Source of the DNA: an uncultured Opitutaceae bacterium
GTDB taxonomy: Bacteria; Verrucomicrobiota; Verrucomicrobiia; Opitutales; Opitutaceae
NCBI GenBank assembly: GCA_937942145.1
Contig: CALDFV010000029.1
Location: 1-44,963 of the forward strand
Length of the DNA stretch: 44,963 bases
Reading direction: 5' to 3'
Shown here: positions 28,009 to 37,224 of the stretch, piece by piece
Layout of the letters: each line of letters opens with the position of its first letter
Numbering within the stretch: the first letter of the stretch is position 1
Position numbers and translations under genes: made by a program
Notes under the pieces: generated by a model
What the model saw: the letters and a program-made list of their open reading frames with translations, nothing else
The model's database searches: none
What the model was told of the DNA's origin: nothing

Positions 28009-30597
28009 CTACCAAAGTGCAAATGATTTGAGACGTTTCTCGTAAATTTTCCCGATGACTTTGGGCGAGAATTGATTTCTTATGGTGATAGCCGCTTTTT
28101 CCCCAAGGTCTTTTGCGAACTTACGGTCCTCAAACAGTTTCCTCATCAATTCAGCTGCGTGTTCAGAGTTAGGATCGGCCCAGATCTGTCCTTGGGTGTA
28201 GGGACCGAAGTTTTTCTCTAATTCTACAAGATTGAAGTCCACCGGACAGCCATTGGATTGGTTTAGAAACTCAGTTGTGGCGGACCAATTAGTTGATATG
28301 ACAGGTTTTCCCAGATACATGGATTCGGCCACAGTAAGTCCAAATCCTTCCGCCCTGTGCAGGGATACGTAGGCATCCACTGAATACATTAGATTGTAGA
28401 CATCCTCTCGGGAGAGCCTCTTGTCTATGAGGTATACATTTTCGATTCCTGTCAGATGGGATTTGAGTTCCTCATAAGCCTCCTTGTTCCCCTCGATTGA
28501 ATGTGTCTTGATGACTAGACCGACATCCTGTCCCTCTTTACCAGCAAACGCCTTTTTGAATGCTCTAATAGTAGCCTTCGGGTTTTTTCTAGGCTGATAG
28601 CTATTCAGATCATAGGCGAAAAGAAATAGGTATTTGTCGGACGGAAGGGAAAATTTCTCTCGGTCTGGCTTTTGAGGAGTCTCGAAGTCTATGCAATGGG
28701 GTATGGTGAGAACCGGTAGAGGCGATTTCATCGTTACTGAGTCTCGGACGAAATTCGATGGGGTCCAAATTTCATCGTAGTATTTGAAATATTTCATCCA
28801 ACTATCAGGAAAATCAGGTAGCTCCCAGGCCCAGTATGCGATATTGCGTTTTCCTTTTCGAAAATTTTCACCATGATGGTGATCAATGTCAGTGCTTTGC
28901 GGGGCGTCGATGTGGAATACATTGATAGGATAGGGATTATGTTCGACTAAACGGCTGCTAAGGGAGTGGTCTTCTCTACTGGCTAGGCAATTGACTTTGA
29001 GAGGAACTAAAGCGGTGCCAATCGACGTTGTGTCCATGGCTTTGGCAGCGAGCCTGGCGGATTCCCCAACACCCAATTCAGCGTCAAACCATCCGACTAA
29101 GTTAATTCCGATGTTTGACGCTCGCCGGAGAAAATCAAAATTTGCGGGAGAACCCGACTGAGAATCAAAGTCCAGAAGCATCTCATGATTGATCAGCACA
29201 TTCTTGATCAAGAGTCTTTGATTGAGTTTTTGGGCTCGAAATCGTCCCCAATAGTGTCGCAATGCCTTTGGGATCAAAAACCAGTTCTTCAGTTTTCTGC
29301 CAAGATAGGCATAGGCGTTGGATTTCGATACTCCTAAGAGTGTGATATCAATTTGCGAATTGCTTTCAGGTAGGGCGGGGACATCCTCTATGTTGATCGC
29401 AAATTGACCAGAGTCTAATGGAAAGAAATCTTTTGATTCGGCAGAGTTGGTCGTTATCCGAAGGCCGAGTTTGCCGTGCGTCTCTTTGTTGTTGTTTGGG
29501 AGCCGAATTGTACCAATAATTTGGATGCTAGAAAGAAAGAATCCTGCCCCTAGCTTTAGTTTGGCGTTCTCTTTAATCCATTTCCCTTTTTCTCGGTCTA
29601 GATTTGTTTCAAATCCGGAATATGAAAATTGAGTTCCTATCCATTTACCCTGATCGATATGGTAGCTTTCTTTGATCATTTCGTCCGTCTTATTATCTAG
29701 AATAGACATCCAATGCCTCTCGTTTCGTTTGAGCTTTGCTTCTACGATTAGTTTACCACTAGGGGGTAGCTTCTCGTTTAGAAAAAAATGAGATACCGCT
29801 TCCCCGACTTTTTTCAAAGAGACAGATTCGCTCCCATCGATGATGCCCTGCAAATAGGCTGCGGGCCACGCGCTGGCCATTGTAGTAGATATTTGAGAAC
29901 GCCATTTGGTTTGAAAAAGACGCATGTTGCTCTCATTGCGCAAGTTATTTGTACCGCGTGTTGAACTGACGTAGTGATTAATCGTACTTTCGTTCGCGAC
30001 GATGGTTTTTAGACCGATTTCCTTAGCTTTAAAGCATAGGTCGATATCCTCACAACCGTTCTCGTATCGCTCATCGAGCCCTTCTAGTTTGTGATACAGA
30101 TCTTTCCGAATTGCTAAGCAAGCTCCGGTCACTGCGAGGAACTCCGTAAAGCTGCCTTTGAGGTTGGGGGTCTTTTTGTGCCGGAGAGTGCCTTTCCCGT
30201 CGAAAAGAAATCCAGAATGGTCGATCTCTCCAATCGTGGCGTCTAACTGAACATTCCCGACGATTCCGACTTTTCTTTTTCGAAGCCCCGAAAGCATGGG
30301 TTCTATCCATTTTCTGGAAAAGACCAAATCATTGTTGAGAAGGAAGAGATAGTCTCCCTTTGCATTTCGTGCACCTATATTGTTGGACTTTGCGTATCCA
30401 AGATTTTCGTTGTTTCGAAAAACATGAATGGTCTCGCTCTTCAGTGTACGTAGTTGGGTAGCCGTTTCGTCGCTACTGCAATCGTCTACAATAACGATTT
30501 CGTAGTCAATTTTTGTTACCGTTTCCTGAAGGGAACTAATGCATTGAAGCGTTAGTTCTATTTGGTTGAAAACGGGAATGATGAATGAAACCATCAT
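28009..30597 (-). CDS. Bifunctional glycosyltransferase: GT2 domain + GT4-like domain
   Basis: A large 862-residue cytosolic polysaccharide enzyme. The N-terminal GT2 (about residues 1-235) has SFIIPVFNQIELTLQCISSL, EIVIVDDCSSDETATQL, NLGYAKSNNIGARNAKGDYL, and the metal motif FLLNNDLVF near 86, plus LEGLDERYENGCEDIDLCFK near 170. A beta-rich middle (about 290-460) is unassigned and could be a carbohydrate-binding module. The C-terminal GT-B domain (about 500-860) has FDAELGVGESARLAAKA, AYWAWELPDFP, YDLNSYQPRKNPKATIRAF, and the donor-binding HRAEGFGLTVAESMYLGKPV with its E-x7-E pair. Two transfer activities on one chain suggest it adds two consecutive sugars. Its start overlaps the upstream gene stop by four bases. 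Confidence 0.88.
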   Translation of the reverse strand: MMVSFIIPVFNQIELTLQCISSLQETVTKIDYEIVIVDDCSSDETATQLRTLKSETIHVFRNNENLGYAKSNNIGARNAKGDYLFLLNNDLVFSRKWIEPMLSGLRKRKVGIVGNVQLDATIGEIDHSGFLFDGKGTLRHKKTPNLKGSFTEFLAVTGACLAIRKDLYHKLEGLDERYENGCEDIDLCFKAKEIGLKTIVANESTINHYVSSTRGTNNLRNESNMRLFQTKWRSQISTTMASAWPAAYLQGIIDGSESVSLKKVGEAVSHFFLNEKLPPSGKLIVEAKLKRNERHWMSILDNKTDEMIKESYHIDQGKWIGTQFSYSGFETNLDREKGKWIKENAKLKLGAGFFLSSIQIIGTIRLPNNNKETHGKLGLRITTNSAESKDFFPLDSGQFAINIEDVPALPESNSQIDITLLGVSKSNAYAYLGRKLKNWFLIPKALRHYWGRFRAQKLNQRLLIKNVLINHEMLLDFDSQSGSPANFDFLRRASNIGINLVGWFDAELGVGESARLAAKAMDTTSIGTALVPLKVNCLASREDHSLSSRLVEHNPYPINVFHIDAPQSTDIDHHHGENFRKGKRNIAYWAWELPDFPDSWMKYFKYYDEIWTPSNFVRDSVTMKSPLPVLTIPHCIDFETPQKPDREKFSLPSDKYLFLFAYDLNSYQPRKNPKATIRAFKKAFAGKEGQDVGLVIKTHSIEGNKEAYEELKSHLTGIENVYLIDKRLSREDVYNLMYSVDAYVSLHRAEGFGLTVAESMYLGKPVISTNWSATTEFLNQSNGCPVDFNLVELEKNFGPYTQGQIWADPNSEHAAELMRKLFEDRKFAKDLGEKAAITIRNQFSPKVIGKIYEKRLKSFALW

Positions 30598-32420
30598 CGG
30601 GTCGAATAATCTCGAGGCGCCTGGGCGAATGTAAAGTCCTCCCGGTCTACAGTTAGGTTTGAATTGTAGAAGGGGTCTCGCTTGATTTTATCGCCCCACC
30701 GAAGGTGCATGTAGTTGGTCGCTTTCTCAAACTCTCCGGAATCGTCTGGTCCTCGTGATGCCGACTCATTATGGTATAGAAGTGAAAACGGTGTGAACAA
30801 GGAACGGTATCCATTTACCCCACACCTAAGGCAGAAATCGACGTCGCTGTAGGCATTAGGAGTGTCATCCTCGTTGAATCCTCCTACATCTTCCCAAACA
30901 GATTTACGAAATGCCATGCAGGCTCCTGTAACGGCACTATAGTTTCCAATTAGAAAGGCGCGGTGGATGTACCCGTCATCGGTTTTGTGGATGAATTTGA
31001 ACGCCTCGCTACCGACCCCTCCTATACCAAGTACGATGCCTGCGTGTTGAACGTGCTCGTGGGGATACAGCAATTTTGCACCGACTGGTCCAATCTCGGT
31101 GCGGACAGCCTGCATAACTAACTCCTCAAGCCATTCTGGATTGATGACAGTTGTATCATTGTTGAGGAGGCAGATGACATCCTCGTTTCTAGAATGAATT
31201 GCGGCGTTGTTAATACGCGAATAGTTGAATTTACCGGGAATTTTGAAAACTTCAGTTCCAGACGATTCTAGCGTATCGAAATAGTTGTGGGTCGCCTCTT
31301 CGACAGAGTCATTGTCTGCGACTACTATTTGATAGTTCCGGTAATTGGTTTTTGTAATTATATTTTCAACGCATTCCTGCAAGAGTTCGACTCGATCTCG
31401 CGTAGGAATGACAATGGCCACCGTTGGGCTCGTATGTTTATAGCACGGTCGCCAATAGTAGCGATCTACAGGTTCGAGTGTAGCTGGGATATCGTTTCTC
31501 TTGAAATGATCTTCAATCGCTTTTTTCGCTGCATTGTGAGCATACGACTTTTCATCGATGTCCCTAGCTGTAGATCCTGAAACCGATCTCCAATGGTACA
31601 ATACCTCTGGAATGTGCGCAATCTGTTCTGGTTCTATTGTTTCGGATATCCTTAAGGCCAAGTCCCAGTCTTGGGCTCCTTCAAAACCTGCTCGAAACCC
31701 ACCGACTTTTCTGACTTGGGAAAGGCGATATACGCCGAGGTGGCTGATGAAGTTTTGACCAAGGAGCAAATCAGGATTCCAGTCGGACTTAAAGTGAGGC
31801 TGAGTCCTGACTCCATTTTCATCGATCTTGTCTTCGTCAGTGTAGATCAGAGCTGCATCGGGTTTCTCGTTTAGGCAGTCTACGACACGCGCGAGTGCAT
31901 GCGGAGGAATTTCATCATCGTGGTCCAGTAGCGCGATGTATTCACCGGATGCGATTTCCAATGCGGAATTGGAAGCGCGGCTAATATGGCCGTTTTCGCT
32001 GCGGAAGACGACTCTGACATTCGGATTGTCTTGTTGGTACTGTTCTAACAGGAGCTTAACCCCTGCATTTGTTGAAGCGTCGTCGGCAATGCATAGTTCC
32101 CAATTCGAATAAAGCTGGTTCTTGACAGACTCAATGGCAGCTCGGAGCCATCGAATTTCTGGGTTGTACACGGGAAGTATGACGGAGATGAGTGGAGTAA
32201 AGGGTATCTGAGGGAGTCTGATATTGAAGTTACGGTGATATTCCTCAACCAGAGGCTCCATCTTAGCGCAAAAAGCAGCATAGTCTCTAAAGGCGGACGG
32301 CTTCGCAGCTTTGTGGTCTTCATCGCTACAATCATAATCCGTCGAAAGCGAACTGCCGTTTAGGATTGGCGATGCGTCATTCGTGGAAAACAACTTTCGG
32401 ATGAGTGACTTGAGAAACAT
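30594..32420 (-). CDS. Tandem glycosyltransferase family 2 protein
   Basis: A 608-residue protein with two GT2 domains. The first (about 75-310) has SVILPVYNPEIRWLRAAIES, LCIADDASTNAGV, NGHISRASNSALEIASGEYI, the DxD-type ALLDHDDEIPP near 165, and IYTDEDKIDENG near 190. The second (about 330-600) has VAIVIPTRDRVELLQECVEN, IVVADNDSVEEATHNYF, FNYSRINNAAIHSR, CLLNNDTTVINPEWLEELV near 415, and NAYSDVDFCLRCGVNGY near 530. Tandem GT2 proteins of this type build O-antigen or capsule chains. The N terminus (about 1-60) is polar and unassigned. It is the first gene of the minus-strand set and is coupled to the GT2-GT4 gene. Bases here look more A/T-rich than in the housekeeping flanks. Confidence 0.88.
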   Translation of the reverse strand: MFLKSLIRKLFSTNDASPILNGSSLSTDYDCSDEDHKAAKPSAFRDYAAFCAKMEPLVEEYHRNFNIRLPQIPFTPLISVILPVYNPEIRWLRAAIESVKNQLYSNWELCIADDASTNAGVKLLLEQYQQDNPNVRVVFRSENGHISRASNSALEIASGEYIALLDHDDEIPPHALARVVDCLNEKPDAALIYTDEDKIDENGVRTQPHFKSDWNPDLLLGQNFISHLGVYRLSQVRKVGGFRAGFEGAQDWDLALRISETIEPEQIAHIPEVLYHWRSVSGSTARDIDEKSYAHNAAKKAIEDHFKRNDIPATLEPVDRYYWRPCYKHTSPTVAIVIPTRDRVELLQECVENIITKTNYRNYQIVVADNDSVEEATHNYFDTLESSGTEVFKIPGKFNYSRINNAAIHSRNEDVICLLNNDTTVINPEWLEELVMQAVRTEIGPVGAKLLYPHEHVQHAGIVLGIGGVGSEAFKFIHKTDDGYIHRAFLIGNYSAVTGACMAFRKSVWEDVGGFNEDDTPNAYSDVDFCLRCGVNGYRSLFTPFSLLYHNESASRGPDDSGEFEKATNYMHLRWGDKIKRDPFYNSNLTVDREDFTFAQAPRDYSTR

Positions 32421-32441
32421 GATTTGAGAGCGAAAAGTCGA

Positions 32442-32496
32442 CGTTTCAAAAAATTGGATTCGTGATCTTCTGAGTATATTTCAGTCGTTTGAAACG
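32442..32496. repeat. Inverted repeat in the divergent intergenic region
   Basis: CGTTTCAAA (32442-32450) and TTTGAAACG (32488-32496) are a perfect 9-base inverted repeat separated by 37 bases, just upstream of the minus-strand glycosyltransferase operon. It could be an operator bound by a dimer or a leader hairpin. The gap 32421-32692 holds no gene. Confidence 0.4.
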
Positions 32497-32537
32497 GTTT
32501 TTCCTGCAAGTGCCTAATTAGATTCATTTGGAGCGAT

Positions 32538-32559
32538 CGTACTTTCGTGTGAAAGTGCG
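32538..32559. promoter_or_regulatory. Compact hairpin in the divergent intergenic region
   Basis: CGTACTTTC (32538-32546) and GAAAGTGCG (32551-32559) form a nine-pair stem with one G-U pair and a GTGT loop. There is no T-run, so termination is unlikely. It lies between the divergent glycosyltransferase operon and the gene at 32693 and may be a regulatory site for either. Confidence 0.4.
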
Positions 32560-32692
32560 AACCCCGGATTAATTGAGATACGAAGGCGTTTAGATAGCGA
32601 TAGGTTAATACTGGGTTTAGCTGGAATTCGGCTTTTTTACGAATTTGAGCAAGGTTCAGTTTTTTTGGATTCTCAAATAGGGGAAATCGAAA

Positions 32693-34252
32693 ATGAGCGA
32701 GGACTATAATCTTGCCGAGCAGGGGCTTTTATGTTTCATGTTTTTTTTACAAATCATGAATCCTCTAAGGTCTGCACCAAATTTTACTCATTTGATACTG
32801 CGAGTATCTCTGGTGTGGCTTTGTACCTCGATGCCTGATTCTTCGGTTTTTGGATCTGAAAGAGTGGAGGCCTATTGGGGGTCTTTTGGCGAACGAAACG
32901 GACGGATAGAAGGGGCATTTCTAAAAACTGCCAACAGTGGAATGTTCATTGGTTTCGATGAAGAGTCCGAGTTGGGAGCTTTTTCTTCTCAGGTCGATTG
33001 GAATTCAGAGGGCGACTTTGTCTTTGGTGGTCTCGCTAAATTCAAAGGTTCTGACTTCCTCGTGCCAACTGCGGGAGTAGGTCGAGCTCTTACCCAGGGA
33101 ACCGATGTGATTTTAGAAAGTGGTTTTGTTGATTCGGATCTGCGTTTTGAATCCTTTGTTAGAACGAGTGCTCAGCTTGAGCACTACAAGTTGGAGGGTG
33201 AAATTGATGGAGAACTGTATCTGGTTTTGGGTGAGAACGACCTAAGTTACGCCTTGTTCATAGATCACTCAGGTTCAATTTTGGGAGGTACGTTGGAATA
33301 TGATGAAATCTCGGGACTACTCTCGTTTCGTTCCCAGAAGGGCGATCGATTCGAATTTCAAACGAGCTCATTGTCGCCACGCTATGTTCTGGCGGATGGT
33401 CGCCGAGGTGGATTACTTCAGGTAGCAAACGAGAATCAAGTCGATGTAGAGACGTCCTCCATTTACTTGAGCAAGGCTTGGAACTCCTATGTAAAGTCCT
33501 CCCAAAGTCCTCAGGATGGATTGCATTTCATAATCGAGGGAGAGGGAAGTATGCCGGTTGAGATACTGGCAGAACTATCGATCGACATCAGGAGCGTTTT
33601 CGATTGGGAAACTTTGAATTCCATCTCGATCGAGCTCTATCAGCTAGATGAGAACGATGAGTGGCGAATGTTGTTTCCCTCTTTGCCTCTCATACGCTCC
33701 AAAAACCCAGATGAGCCCGAGTTCAGCCTTTCATTGTCAGGTAGATTGGATGCTACGCTCCCTAGTGGCACCTATCTTGCAAATCTCTCAAACATCTTTT
33801 CCCTTTCTGCGGAAATCGTAACTCAGGCGCATTTTGCTCACTCCAATGACATCTTTGTGGTAAATGGGTCCACTTTCTATCAGAGGGATTCCCAAAACTT
33901 AGATCATCACTTTGGGTTCGAACTAGCCGGAGAGGGAGTTATCCAGGCTCTCGTGAGAAGCGTGGGGCCCGGTTTAGCGTATTTCGATGTTTCGGAGTGT
34001 ACGGAAAATCCGAATCTTTCCGTTTATCAGCATGGGCTGAAATCATGGAAGAATGACGACTGGGCTATTGCTGAAAACTTTGAAAAGTCTTCAGCGATGG
34101 GGGATCGGTTGGGAGCGTTTCCGTTATCGGAAAACAGTAAGGATTCGGCTCTCTCCCTATCCTTAGGTCCAGGTTCTTATAGTGTCGAGTCACGTAGGGG
34201 CTCTGATGATGCTGGGTTCGAGATAATCGAACTCTACTTGCAAACCGAGTAA
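32693..34252 (+). CDS. Secreted protein with C-terminal Opitutales-type beta repeat
   Basis: A 519-residue probably exported protein. ATG 32693 has the best ribosome site (AGGGGAA about nine bases upstream) but gives an unusual long N terminus. ATG 32756 would give a shorter form with the hydrophobic LILRVSLVWLCTSMP and likely cleavage near SVFG. The body (about 55-380) is beta-rich with paired strands such as YWGSFGERNGRIEGAFLKT and ISGLLSFRSQKGDRFEF. The last 120 residues match the repeat of the 23426 gene: GVIQALVRSVGPGLAYF, KNDDWAIAEN, ENSKDSALSLSLGPGSYSVE and a final IIELYLQ. No catalytic motif is seen. It likely belongs to the same surface-protein class and flanks the glycosyltransferase region on the other side. 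Confidence 0.7.
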   Translation: MSEDYNLAEQGLLCFMFFLQIMNPLRSAPNFTHLILRVSLVWLCTSMPDSSVFGSERVEAYWGSFGERNGRIEGAFLKTANSGMFIGFDEESELGAFSSQVDWNSEGDFVFGGLAKFKGSDFLVPTAGVGRALTQGTDVILESGFVDSDLRFESFVRTSAQLEHYKLEGEIDGELYLVLGENDLSYALFIDHSGSILGGTLEYDEISGLLSFRSQKGDRFEFQTSSLSPRYVLADGRRGGLLQVANENQVDVETSSIYLSKAWNSYVKSSQSPQDGLHFIIEGEGSMPVEILAELSIDIRSVFDWETLNSISIELYQLDENDEWRMLFPSLPLIRSKNPDEPEFSLSLSGRLDATLPSGTYLANLSNIFSLSAEIVTQAHFAHSNDIFVVNGSTFYQRDSQNLDHHFGFELAGEGVIQALVRSVGPGLAYFDVSECTENPNLSVYQHGLKSWKNDDWAIAENFEKSSAMGDRLGAFPLSENSKDSALSLSLGPGSYSVESRRGSDDAGFEIIELYLQTE

Positions 34253-34254
34253 AA

Positions 34255-34455
34255 CTAGTAGTGAGGAGGCCTTTCGGTCGCTGGATCCGAGTTTTGCTGG
34301 GAAGTCTGCTGTGCTGAATTTCGCAGACTTTCGACATCCTCTAAGACCTTATCTAAGATTTTCCTTAGATTGAGGATCTCCCGGTCCTGTTCTTCAATGT
34401 GCCTTTCCAGAAAGGCGATTTTTGATTCTAGCTCTTCTTTAGGTAATTCGCTCAT
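34255..34455 (-). CDS. slyX: SlyX family protein
   Basis: A 66-residue coiled-coil protein of unknown biochemical role. The N-terminal ELESKIAFLERHIEEQDREI and following heptads (ILNLRKILDKVLEDVESL) match the SlyX pattern, and the C-terminal ERPPHY is the family's diagnostic ending. I start at ATG 34455 (MSELPKEEL); the longer frame to 34506 adds 17 residues not seen in the family. It converges on the secreted-protein gene, with only two bases between the stops, and is divergent from the acidic membrane protein. Confidence 0.85.
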   Translation of the reverse strand: MSELPKEELESKIAFLERHIEEQDREILNLRKILDKVLEDVESLRNSAQQTSQQNSDPATERPPHY

Positions 34456-34587
34456 GTCCAATGGTTTCAGAAGCATATTGATCCGAGTTAATCCTCCACG
34501 AGGCATTTAGGCCGCCTCAACTTGAACCGATAAGGTTAAGTGACAAGCCTGTTGAATCGCGAATTGGCGGTATAAGCAAAACCTTAT

Positions 34588-36699
34588 ATGGTCCCACCAG
34601 AATCCGAACGTCCCGAGAAGGAGGAATCTAATTCTTCTAATCTCGAAAGTGAGGCTGCTTCCGATGTTGGAAGCAGTGCAGTTGGTAGTGGGTCATTTCA
34701 AGGCGAAGTGGATGAAATGCTGAACTCTATAGAGATTGACGATTCTGATGCAGAGGAAATTGAGCCTGCCAAGGGACTTGAAAAGGATGGGAAAGACCAG
34801 AATGCCGATTCTGAGGAACCGCAGATATCCGCTGCCGATGATCTCCTCATGAAGGCGGGAAGCATCCTGAATGGAGCATATACGGAACTGCCTGAGATCG
34901 AATTGGATTCGGAGACTGAATCTGACGCGGACGAAGATGGTCTGATGTCAATGCCCGACCCTCAATCACTGATGAGCGAGCTGGACGGAGATGCGGAATC
35001 GAAGCCAGGAACCGACGTATCTGATGAGGGTGAGCTGCTCGCTATGCCAGATCCGCGATCGTTGATGCAGGAAGCGAGCGCAAAAGTTGATGAGGCCGAA
35101 ACAAAAGGACGTGCCAATATTGCGGAACGTGCGGGAGACCTGCCTCCTCCACCTCCGGCTCCCGTAGCTCTGGAGGATGAAGAAATTGAGAGGGAGCTTT
35201 CAGGGGGGGATGGCAGTGCTCTCGAAGTAGAAGAAGAGGAGGAACAGGAAGATCCAAGTGAGCCAGAAGAATTCCCAGCTGAAAAAATCGAGCTCAATAA
35301 GAAAGAAGAGACGCCGGAAGAAGCTCCGACTACGGCCCCGGTAGTTGAGGAAGGAGTCCAGCCGGTTGATCCTGCTCGGGATGATCCAGTCGAAGAAAAG
35401 GGCGAGGAAGACTCTTCACTGGATGAAGACGATTCATTCTTCATGGACGATGAAGAAGATAATGATCTTCTTGTTTCGATCCAAGATGACTCCGAAAATG
35501 AAATTTTAGGCAATCTCTCAGGTATCTCCTCTGACGAACCCGGTGAGTGCCAGTCATCCTCCAAAAATGGCTTTCTAAAGACAGCAATTCAATCACTGCC
35601 ATTTGCCGCCGCCTTGGCGGTTCTTGGGATTGGCCTGACCGCTTTTAGCTTCAAGAACGAGTTTTTCGAATGGGCGGTGCACGGTGATACAAAAGGAAGT
35701 TCCCTAAGTCGCAGCATTGCAAGGGCGACTAACGAGCTCTTCGATCATCTCGGTCCGGATTCTCCCTACGAGATGGCTTGGATGGAGAGTGAAATTAAGC
35801 GGGTTTCGGATCGTGAGTTGCTCGTAGAAGTTCAAATTGGGGCGCAACTGAAAGTCGATCTTTACCAAGCTGTCGACGACGCAGTTCTTTATTCAAAACT
35901 CCCGTTTGACTTAGATGAGATAACCGAAGCTGCGAAGAACATGGAATCGATCGGTCGCGATGATATCTCAATTCCGCCAAAAAGATGGAACCGCCTCTAT
36001 AGGCATTCTGCGTCGAAGGGGGCGTTATTTCCCTTCAGTGTTTCCTACCGATTACTTAAGAGCAGTACGGACTCGAATTGGGAGATTTCGGGAATGAGGA
36101 TGAGAGAGGGCGAGCATGGTTTCGCCTGGTCTCGGGGCCACCCCAAAGCGTTTTTTGGAGAGAGCGCAATGGACATCAGCTCTAATCGATTTGTGATCTC
36201 ATTTAGAGCCTATGAAAAGACTGGGTTGGATTTTTTGAACAAGGTCACCATTGCGGAAAAAGAGTATCTCGCGATGTTGGACGAGGCCGAAGAGCAAGCC
36301 AAAGAGGAAAGGCAGGATCTGAAAATGTCACTGTCGCAAGGGTCGTATTTCAAAGGGATGGTTATCGCTGGCGACGAGGGTGCTGATGCGAGCGAGGTAT
36401 CATTGATAATAACCGAAACCCGCAATGATGGGGAAGTGATAAAAGGAGTGCTGAGACTTGAAAAGGAAGAGTCTTCGACAAAGCATTTCACGGGCTTTTT
36501 TGATGTTGTAGAGAACGAACAAGGAATTCAGGGAAGACTCGATTTGACGACGATCGCTTTTTCGGGGCAGACTTCTCTGGATGAAGTTCCTACATTCTTC
36601 AATCCCGGCACGGTATCGAGGATAACGCTACAGACGGATGGTTACCGAATGGAGGGAGATGCGGACGAACTGTCGCTAAGGCTCATTCGCAGCCTTTAG
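34588..36699 (+). CDS. Acidic single-span membrane protein with duplicated MPDPxSLM motif
   Basis: A 703-residue protein I do not recognise. Residues 1 to about 320 are low-complexity and very acidic (long Glu/Asp/Ser stretches, a Pro-rich DLPPPPPAPVA near 190), so probably a disordered cytosolic arm. It contains two near-identical motifs 31 residues apart: MPDPQSLM (122-129) and MPDPRSLM (153-160), each preceded by Leu. One membrane span follows (about 331-352, LPFAAALAVLGIGLTAF). The C-terminal part (about 355-703) is a periplasmic domain with mixed alpha/beta content, including a helical EYLAMLDEAEEQAKEERQDL near 560 and beta strands to the end. The topology suggests it binds a cytosolic partner through the repeated motif and senses or scaffolds outside. 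The function is unknown. Confidence 0.72.
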   Translation: MVPPESERPEKEESNSSNLESEAASDVGSSAVGSGSFQGEVDEMLNSIEIDDSDAEEIEPAKGLEKDGKDQNADSEEPQISAADDLLMKAGSILNGAYTELPEIELDSETESDADEDGLMSMPDPQSLMSELDGDAESKPGTDVSDEGELLAMPDPRSLMQEASAKVDEAETKGRANIAERAGDLPPPPPAPVALEDEEIERELSGGDGSALEVEEEEEQEDPSEPEEFPAEKIELNKKEETPEEAPTTAPVVEEGVQPVDPARDDPVEEKGEEDSSLDEDDSFFMDDEEDNDLLVSIQDDSENEILGNLSGISSDEPGECQSSSKNGFLKTAIQSLPFAAALAVLGIGLTAFSFKNEFFEWAVHGDTKGSSLSRSIARATNELFDHLGPDSPYEMAWMESEIKRVSDRELLVEVQIGAQLKVDLYQAVDDAVLYSKLPFDLDEITEAAKNMESIGRDDISIPPKRWNRLYRHSASKGALFPFSVSYRLLKSSTDSNWEISGMRMREGEHGFAWSRGHPKAFFGESAMDISSNRFVISFRAYEKTGLDFLNKVTIAEKEYLAMLDEAEEQAKEERQDLKMSLSQGSYFKGMVIAGDEGADASEVSLIITETRNDGEVIKGVLRLEKEESSTKHFTGFFDVVENEQGIQGRLDLTTIAFSGQTSLDEVPTFFNPGTVSRITLQTDGYRMEGDADELSLRLIRSL

Positions 36700-36777
36700 C
36701 TTTCTCGGAAGGAGTTTCATCGATTGTGGGCATCCTTTATTGACTGCTAGTGCAGTGCTGTTAATCGCTAGAGCCTT

Positions 36778-37224
36778 GTGGTGTCAGCGAGACTAAAAAG
36801 TGAGGTAGAGAAAAAGTCGGGAAAGGCCGTCTCTCTTCACCAGGCTTGGATGCATGCCACAGAACAAGCGATCGAATCCGGTCTGGACGAACGTTCAGTA
36901 GTGTTTATCCTGAAGTCCTTTGAGGCCCCTTCGAGCCTTCTAAAGCTTACCGAGTCGATTGGAAAAGTTGGCCCCCCGGATCGGCTTTCTTTCGTTGAAA
37001 GAGTCGAGCAATGCGCCGCAGAGACGAGTTATTCAACGGATGAGTGGCTGATGGGGCTAGAGCGGACGCTTCAGTTTTTAATCAAGCAGAACCGCTCTTC
37101 TACCTTGGATCTATTGTTGGGCTATCTGTCTTGCGCGGCAGAGGATTTGAGCGCCTCTAGTGGACTTTTGACACTTGCAGATGGCGTGGACGCGTTTTTG
37201 CAAGAGTTCGGTTTTGAGGGATAG
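36778..37224 (+). CDS. Hypothetical small helical protein
   Basis: A 148-residue soluble protein, start GTG 36778 (followed by a second GTG). It is almost entirely helical by pattern: SLHQAWMHATEQAIESGLDE, SFVERVEQCAAETSYS, TLDLLLGYLSCAAEDLS and a final DGVDAFLQEFGFEG. There is no signal peptide, membrane span, metal motif or known domain. It lies 78 bases after the acidic membrane protein on the same strand and could be co-transcribed with it. The transcript would end at the terminator at 37404. Confidence 0.6.
   Translation: MVSARLKSEVEKKSGKAVSLHQAWMHATEQAIESGLDERSVVFILKSFEAPSSLLKLTESIGKVGPPDRLSFVERVEQCAAETSYSTDEWLMGLERTLQFLIKQNRSSTLDLLLGYLSCAAEDLSASSGLLTLADGVDAFLQEFGFEG

Noticed and set aside
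34962-35564. 200-residue Ser-rich minus-strand ORF
   Set aside because: It is the mirror of the Glu/Asp-rich coding of the acidic membrane protein and has no real protein features.
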